From Candidatus Heimdallarchaeota archaeon LC_3 (GTDB lineage Archaea; Asgardarchaeota; Heimdallarchaeia; Hodarchaeales; LC-3), in the NCBI GenBank assembly GCA_001940645.1, contig MDVS01000107.1, positions 1-11,610 on the forward strand: DNA of 11,610 bases, read 5' to 3'. Position numbers and translations under genes: made by a program. The notes under the pieces are model-generated. The model searched no databases and was not told where the DNA came from. It saw only the letters and a program-made list of their open reading frames with translations. The first letter of the stretch is position 1, and each line of letters starts with the position of its first letter. Positions 7,115-11,610 of this stretch are shown here, in pieces.

Positions 7115-7276
7115 AAAAAACAATCCATTAAAAATAAATCATTATATCAATTACTAGTAACAGTTAAAAATAATTCGTTGATCAAAAAACAATAACGCCA
7201 AAAATTATGTCAAAATAGAATTCGTATTTAGATTGACAAAAAAATACAAAATTGACCCCCAATTATTATCAAATAA

Positions 7277-7699
7277 ATGAAGATTGGAAATATGGCATTA
7301 AAAAAGGGGATACTTATAATAGAATGCATACCAGAGAAAGAAGGGATGCGGGAAGGAAGAATTGTATTTGATTTTTTATCAATGGTAATCCCAGAGAAAA
7401 TAGAATTTAGTAATTACACAATAATGTCTTATGAAGAATTTTATGAAGCAATTGAAAGTAATAACCACCAATTTATCCATATATCAAGCCATGGTAATAT
7501 AGATGAAAATGGATTGAGCTATTTAGCATTACCTAACCGAATGAAAATATATGCAGATGATTTAGCAGAAAGTAGAGGATTGACAAACAGAAATTTGTTA
7601 ATAACTGCTTGTGATGCAGGAAAGGTAAATTTTCTGAATAAATTGTTCGAAGAAACCGAAACAAGTAATAGAGATTATTCCAAATATCCAAAATTCTAA
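7277..7699 (+). CDS. small CHAT-type cysteine protease, apparently C-terminally shortened
   Basis: Encodes 140 residues from ATG 7277; ATG 7292 (MALKKGILIIEC) is an equally plausible start. The fold reads as the CHAT (caspase-like, clan CD) core: first strand GILIIECIP (11-19) with a following REGR helix, a strand-histidine motif FIHISSHGN with catalytic His72, and strand-cysteine motif LLITACDAGK with catalytic Cys112. CHAT domains cleave proteins and act as effectors in antiviral and cell-death systems. Family members with this start usually continue for another 60-90 residues after the cysteine, whereas this one stops 28 residues later with a low-complexity polar end. A reading in another frame (about 7652-7744) continues with QVIEIIPNIQNSKTIF, so a frameshift may have removed the end. 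There is no TPR or other fused domain. It is divergent from the helical protein gene and near the SMC-like ATPase. Activity is uncertain if truncated. Confidence 0.75.
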   Translation: MKIGNMALKKGILIIECIPEKEGMREGRIVFDFLSMVIPEKIEFSNYTIMSYEEFYEAIESNNHQFIHISSHGNIDENGLSYLALPNRMKIYADDLAESRGLTNRNLLITACDAGKVNFLNKLFEETETSNRDYSKYPKF

Positions 7700-7759
7700 A
7701 ACGATTTTTGTAAAATTAAAGACAAAAATAATATTTCAAATTCCGATTTAAGCCACGTC

Positions 7760-8863
7760 TTAGGAAACAATATTTTCATTTGTCTTATGCCATATTTTAC
7801 CATTTTCAGTAAGAACAGGTATTCTTGACTCTGCAATCATCTTTAAGGAATCTCTGTAACCGCAATATTCACATTCCAATCCAATGATTAATCTTCCATC
7901 AAATAATCCTTCTTCTGGTCTTAAAGCATCATCAGAATCAATATAGAGTCCGTTAACGATCATTGAACCCATTTTTTTTGAGTTATTTGGAGATTTTGTA
8001 CATGGATAGTGTTCAACATTAATATAATCAGTTCCAGAATAGGTAATTTTAGGAGTGTTTTTTCTCCAATTTCCATGATGATAAGGAAAGCCCTTTCTCA
8101 CAATTCCAAAGATATTTTGTCCACTTTTATAATTCTGAATTGCACATTTCGGACAGCATAAATCCCCATTACTTGATACATTATCTGGTGTATTAGAAAC
8201 CGTATTTCCACAATCAGGACATTTAAGAGATTCTAATTCTCCAGAATTATACACTGTACACCATTTCATAGCTAATCTATAATCACAAGACTGAAATGCA
8301 AAAGAATAATTAGTTGGAGGTGGAAAATTAGATTGTTCATCCTCAGATAGGCTAAGGTAATCTGGATATTTTTTCAAAAAATCGAGTGGAGGAAAATTTG
8401 ATACTTTGATTAAATGTTTGTCAAAAACAGATTGTATATCATTTCTCTTGAACTGACCATGTAATAATAAATATGAAATTATTTTTTCTTTGCTTTGCTC
8501 AGGATAATCCCTATTACCATAGACCTCATTCCATAAGAAAGCTATTAATGAATCGAGGAAAATGTCATTATAATCTTTATAGCCATTATGAATTTCTAAA
8601 CTAATATCGGATTCTGTCGGAATTTCAAAAGGAATTTGATTTTCAATTTTATTCTCAATCTCTACATTACATTCGTTACAATAGGCAAGATTATTATTGA
8701 TAAATTTTTGTTTATTTTTTACTTTTTCTTGGATGATGTCTCGTTTAGTATTTTCCGATAATAACAATCGTAAAAATGAAGACCTACTTATATTTTTAAC
8801 ATCACATTCATTATCGACTGAATCTAGTAATTCTTTAGAAATATTAAATATAACACGAGGCAT
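7760..8863 (-). CDS. ribbon-helix-helix and zinc-ribbon protein, probable autoregulated DNA-binding protein
   Basis: Encodes 367 residues from ATG to TAA. Residues 1-43 match a ribbon-helix-helix (CopG/Arc-type) domain: strand PRVIFNIS, helix ELLDSVDNEC, then SRSSFLRLLLSENTKRD, which implies a dimer inserting beta-strands into the DNA major groove. The remaining 320 residues carry four CxxC pairs: CNEC 62-65, CPDC 215-218, CPKC 237-240 (these two make a zinc ribbon) and CEYC 331-334. Between them is an acidic helical region (85-155) and a Gly/Tyr/His-rich stretch (260-290). I do not recognise the long domain; a nucleic-acid-processing or sensor role is possible but not shown. The A/T-rich repeats over and behind its start codon (8863-8927) look like operators, suggesting self-repression. 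It is convergent with the CHAT gene 60 bases away. Confidence 0.82.
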   Translation of the reverse strand: MPRVIFNISKELLDSVDNECDVKNISRSSFLRLLLSENTKRDIIQEKVKNKQKFINNNLAYCNECNVEIENKIENQIPFEIPTESDISLEIHNGYKDYNDIFLDSLIAFLWNEVYGNRDYPEQSKEKIISYLLLHGQFKRNDIQSVFDKHLIKVSNFPPLDFLKKYPDYLSLSEDEQSNFPPPTNYSFAFQSCDYRLAMKWCTVYNSGELESLKCPDCGNTVSNTPDNVSSNGDLCCPKCAIQNYKSGQNIFGIVRKGFPYHHGNWRKNTPKITYSGTDYINVEHYPCTKSPNNSKKMGSMIVNGLYIDSDDALRPEEGLFDGRLIIGLECEYCGYRDSLKMIAESRIPVLTENGKIWHKTNENIVS

Positions 8864-8927
8864 ATTTGATATATTATTTATCTACTTATATCATTATGCT
8901 TATTTGATATCAAAATGATATCATTAT
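8863..8927. promoter_or_regulatory. repeat array over the RHH gene start, probable operator
   Basis: Within 65 bases lie two exact copies of TATTTGATAT (8863-8872 and 8901-8910), two exact copies of ATATCATTAT (8888-8897 and 8918-8927), which share the core in inverted orientation (GATAT versus ATATC), and the perfect palindrome ATGATATCAT (8915-8924) next to TGATATCA (8905-8912). The first copy touches the start codon of the ribbon-helix-helix gene. Tandem and inverted short repeats at this position are typical operators for RHH dimers. The region should also contain that gene's promoter. Confidence 0.6.
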
Positions 8928-9172
8928 ATTTATTAGAATAAGAAGGTAAAAACAAAGGAATTGATGATAGTAATATCAACAAACACCATACACGGAATCG
9001 TTGATGATTACTATTCTGTTAATATTAATGACTTCAATTTTTACCAATTTTTTTAGATATATTTATTTATAAAGGAAATTTAGCAATCTTGAAAAGTGAA
9101 CGTCAATTAACTTTTTAAATTTACGATTGATGGTTTTTAATCTTTATTTAGATTCTAATAATGAATTTCAGT
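8928..9172. other. intergenic stretch with one imperfect hairpin
   Basis: No protein-like frame was found on either strand here. The only structure is an inverted repeat at 8967-9014, described separately. The rest is AT-rich with many stops in all frames. Confidence 0.45.
8967..9014. repeat. imperfect inverted repeat with a 19-base loop
   Basis: The left arm ATAGTAATATCAAC (8967-8980) pairs with GTTGATGATTACTAT (9000-9014), whose reverse complement is ATAGTAATCATCAAC: 14 paired bases with one bulged base. The loop (8981-8999) is relatively GC-rich for this region. It could be an RNA hairpin, an operator or part of a small mobile repeat. There is no T-run after it, so a terminator is unlikely. 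Confidence 0.5.
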
Positions 9173-9463
9173 CTAAAATTTCATCCACAATGAGTCAACA
9201 ATCTCTGTTATACATTCCAGACGATTTTCTTAAGCTAAATCGACAATAGTTAATATTTTTTCTCTAGCATAGGCATTGATGGTTTCATGAGCTACTGAAG
9301 AACAAAAAACAGCTAATCTTCCAGTCCTTGTATTAACATCAATAAAAGATCTCAGAAAAATGGTCTTGTTTCTGAATAAATATTCTGATCCCGTGAGTGC
9401 TTTAAAACATTTAAAAGTTAATCTGATAAACAAATATAGTGTGGTGACAATATAAAAGGTCGA
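9173..9463 (-). pseudogene. decayed coding fragment with an in-frame TAA
   Basis: A minus-strand frame open from 9463 runs to TAA at 9230-9232. The part from TTG 9433 is protein-like for 67 residues (NTRTGRLAVFCSSVAHETI and NAYAREKILTIVDLA). Beyond the TAA the same frame continues for 18 residues (ENRLECITEIVDSLWMKF) before a TAG, also protein-like. There is no ATG and no Shine-Dalgarno. I read it as the remnant of a longer gene, possibly a mobile-element protein, but no family is recognised. Chance coding in AT-rich DNA is an alternative. Confidence 0.35.
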
Positions 9464-9488
9464 TTAATGAAAAGAGGTTATTCTTGTT

Positions 9489-9905
9489 TTAAAGTATCTT
9501 TTTGTTTGAATTCTCTTTTACGATTTTCAAATTGCATTTTTCCCTAATATAATCACCGAATATTTTAAAACATTTGTCTCCATCAGTAAGTCGATTAATA
9601 AAACGATCAATAAAAACTACGGGGATTTTATCATTATACGTTCCAGTCCATAAAGAATATTTTTCATTATCTAATTTTCCTTCTTTACTAAAAACTTGAT
9701 TCTTTTTATCAATAACTTTATACTCATCCCAAATTAAATATGGTGAATTAAATCTTGAAAAGGTAATTTCAGGTCTATTAAGATCAATTTTGATATTATT
9801 TCTTGTCCATTCAGTTAAAGATTTTCCATGGATAATTAATAATTGAGGTGCAACCAATTCCAGCGCTTTTTTTAAATTGTCATCAAAAATGTCAAACAAT
9901 TTCAT
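9489..9905 (-). CDS. hypothetical small protein, loosely uracil-DNA-glycosylase-like
   Basis: Encodes 138 residues from ATG 9905 (149 from GTG 9938) to TAA. The segment LELVAPQLLIIHGKSLTEW (residues about 16-34) resembles the stretch in UDG-superfamily proteins where a helix is followed by a hydrophobic strand and a Gly-containing turn (Pro-x-h-h-h-h-x-G-K). A later strand, KIPVVFIDRFINRL, sits where UDGs have their His-Pro-Ser loop, but the catalytic His-Pro is not there. The N-terminal uracil-binding motif is absent, so the protein is either shortened or a different fold. The middle (45-85) is polar with several aromatic residues (SPYLIWDEYKV). No clear Shine-Dalgarno. No operon partner: neighbours are a decayed fragment and a transposase. 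Confidence 0.5.
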   Translation of the reverse strand: MKLFDIFDDNLKKALELVAPQLLIIHGKSLTEWTRNNIKIDLNRPEITFSRFNSPYLIWDEYKVIDKKNQVFSKEGKLDNEKYSLWTGTYNDKIPVVFIDRFINRLTDGDKCFKIFGDYIREKCNLKIVKENSNKKIL

Positions 9906-10171
9906 TACTTTAGGGAATATAAAAAAATAAATTCCCACATTTTTCTTTTTTTTTAATTTAATGATTTATTGATTTTTGAACCTTAAATAACTTTTCATTG
10001 AAATTTTTTATTGTATTCTTGACAGATAAGATATTTTGATCATCAGCACGTTAGAACTTAAATGATATTCTTGTAAGTTTGATAAGATTCGCTATTTTAC
10101 ATACAAAACCTTTATAAAGTCATAATTAAACAATAAATCGACTAAAAACTACTATTTAGTTATGATATTAG

Positions 10172-10187
10172 CTTTATATAGGAAAGG
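10172..10187 (+). promoter_or_regulatory. TATA-like box and GGAAAGG before the transposase
   Basis: CTTTATATA (10172-10180) is followed directly by GGAAAGG (10181-10187), nine bases before ATG 10197. The first resembles an archaeal TATA box, but at 17-25 bases from the ATG it is slightly too close to give a normal transcript start; the second could be a weak Shine-Dalgarno. Another TATA-like sequence, CTTTATAAAG, lies at 10110-10119. Confidence 0.3.
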
Positions 10188-10196
10188 TTGTTGTAA

Positions 10197-11585
10197 ATGG
10201 CATATCGAATCTTGTTTCATACGAAAATCTTTATTTATTATATAATTTTCGATTTTATAGAACAAACGGCTTTAGAAACTATTGATTGTACAACGGAAGA
10301 TGGACAGATAAGATATATAAATTTATTTGGTTTTAAAAGGTTTATTCGATTGGCAAGATTATATAACACTAATGTCTTAGTCTTAAAAGATCCTTCAAAT
10401 TTTATTTTCCGCAAGAGTCTCATAGATGTCTTGTTTCAAAATCTCAATGAACGATCAAAGCGATTAGTAGCTGCTTTTTTATTAATATCCTTTAATGCAA
10501 GAGAAAAGATGAATTTATCGAAATTATGCAAATTAGATCTTAAAACAATTAGAAAAGGAATAAAAGAACTTTATAAAGGATCAGTATTAGACAGACATCA
10601 AATTAGGAAAGCTGGTGGTGGAAGAAAAACTAAAATAGAGAAATATCCTGATCTTCTAGCTCTTCTAGAGTTCTTGACAGAAGATCATATTGCAGGGGAT
10701 CCTATGAATGGCAGAAGATGGGTGAGAAAGAGTTTAGTGCATTTTAAGAATCAATTAGTTGAATATGGAATAATTATATCCCCAACAACTGTTAAAAAGT
10801 ATTTTAGAAGATTAAAAATAAGTCTTAAGGTAAATAAGAAAGTTATTTCGACTCAACAAGATGAAAACCGTGATTTACAGTTTAAACAGATTACTAGAAT
10901 TAAAAAAGCTTTTTTAAAGTCTGGTAATCCTGTTATAAGCATTGATACGAAGAAAAAAGAGCAAATTGGACTCTTTAAAAATCAAGGAAGCACCTGGAAA
11001 AAAACCAGTATCTCTGTCTATGATCATGATTTTAAGAATTTAGGAGAAGAAACTGTTGTTCCTTTCGGAATTTATGATCTTCGACGAAATAATGCTGAAA
11101 TATTTTGTGGGAATTCACATGAAACCTCAAAATTTCTTGTGGAAATGATTGTCTGCTGGTGGGAGGGTGTGGGACAGATTCACTACGCCGATAAGCGTAA
11201 TTTACTTATCCTCTGTGATGCTGGAGGATCAAATGGTTACAGACGCCATGGATGGAAAATAGAGTTACAAAATTTATTGGCTTCACGATTTGATTTACAA
11301 GTGACCGTTTGTCACTATCCTCCAGGCACTTCAAAGTGGAATCCGATAGAACACCGGGTGTTTAGTTTTATTAGCATTAATTGGTCAGGAATACCATTAG
11401 ATTCTATTGATACGATGCTTAATTTACTGAATGCAACTACTACTAAACAAGGACTAGTAGTAAGAGCTTAATACATTGATAAGGAGTATAAAACTAAAAT
11501 TATATATACAGAAACTCAGAAACGACAAGTAAGTATTAGATATATGAATATATTATCTGAATGGAATTATACACTCTTGCCTTAA
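10197..11585 (+). pseudogene. ISAzo13-family transposase interrupted by a late in-frame TAA
   Basis: The 424 residues to TAA 11469 match ISAzo13-type transposases (Rhodopirellula transposase DDE domain). Landmarks: a helix-turn-helix region about 95-135; AGGGRK near 142; GDPMNGRRWV near 166; VISIDTKKKE with catalytic D250; LLILCDAGGSNG with D341; and PPGTSKWNPIEHR with E385, then FSFISINW and TTTKQGLVVRA. These enzymes cut and join the element's ends by a DDE reaction. After VRA the family continues with Glu and about 30 residues to EWNYT; here TAA replaces that Glu, and the same frame continues 37 more residues containing EWNYTLLP before a second TAA at 11583. One G-to-T change explains it. 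Catalytic residues are intact, so loss of function is likely but not certain. The first 75 or so residues are an extension not typical of the family. No terminal inverted repeats were found; the right end may lie beyond the window. Confidence 0.88.
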
Positions 11586-11610
11586 AGAAAAAAAGGAAAA
11601 ACATTTAAAT

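Noticed and set aside
7233..7276. Bacterial promoter with TTGACA before the CHAT gene
   Set aside because: TTGACA is present at 7233, but no -10 box lies at a 16-18 base spacing.
8697..8918. 73-codon plus-strand frame
   Set aside because: Antisense shadow of the ribbon-helix-helix domain and its operator array.
9190..9249. Short plus-strand frame beginning MSQQSLLYIPDD
   Set aside because: Only 19 codons, no Shine-Dalgarno, and antisense to the decayed fragment.
10238..10423. 61-codon minus-strand frame
   Set aside because: Antisense shadow of the transposase N-terminus.
1..11610. TAA reassigned as a sense codon
   Set aside because: TAA ends most of the well-supported genes at sensible points, so the in-frame TAAs are better explained by decay.
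1..11610. CRISPR arrays, tRNA or rRNA genes
   Set aside because: No regularly spaced repeats of 25-40 bases and no tRNA-like arms or rRNA sequence were seen.

Overview
The window is a strongly AT-rich accessory region holding about eleven coding regions on both strands. Most are hypothetical. The recognisable ones suggest a defence-type or mobile neighbourhood. The organism cannot be fixed from sequence alone. Several genes use GAGGTG-type Shine-Dalgarno sites, TATA-like A/T boxes occur, and no clear bacterial -35/-10 pairs or hairpin-plus-T terminators were seen. I lean weakly to an AT-rich archaeon (an Asgard-type genome would fit), but a low-GC bacterium is not excluded. Gene density is low, with AT-rich gaps of several hundred bases.

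Layout. (i) Positions 3-1373 carry the 3' part of a large helical protein with degenerate tryptophan-containing repeats; it began before the window. (ii) Positions 1374-2010 are nearly gene-free, apart from one possible 41-residue single-span membrane peptide. (iii) Positions 2024-6087 hold the main cluster: a beta-rich hypothetical protein, an opposite-strand membrane/coiled-coil protein, then three tightly ordered plus-strand genes, namely a 175-residue protein, a 54-residue protein and an 800-residue SMC/RecN-like ATPase with a CPLC hook. The ATPase has no ATG, GTG or TTG start: its Walker A lies upstream of the first such codon. It appears to start at ACG 3685, seven bases after the GAGGTG core of a strong Shine-Dalgarno site and overlapping the stop of the 54-residue gene. 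(iv) Positions 6164-7699 hold a helical protein on the minus strand and, divergently, a tiny CHAT-type cysteine protease with His72 and Cys112 but a missing C-terminal half. (v) Positions 7760-8863 encode a ribbon-helix-helix plus zinc-ribbon protein with a repeat array over its own start that looks like an autoregulatory operator. (vi) Positions 8864-10196 are sparse: an imperfect hairpin, a decayed coding fragment and a small protein loosely like the end of a uracil-DNA glycosylase. (vii) Positions 10197-11585 hold an ISAzo13-family transposase with an intact DDE triad but a TAA inside its conserved C-terminal tail.

How they may work together (inference). The 175-residue, 54-residue and ATPase genes form one translationally coupled unit resembling SMC-like ATPase defence modules. 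The neighbouring helical protein may share a C-terminal helical module with the ATPase, and the CHAT protease is a plausible effector. No link between these units is proven by the sequence. Non-canonical starts, in-frame stops and truncated domains recur along the window, so part of the region may be decaying.
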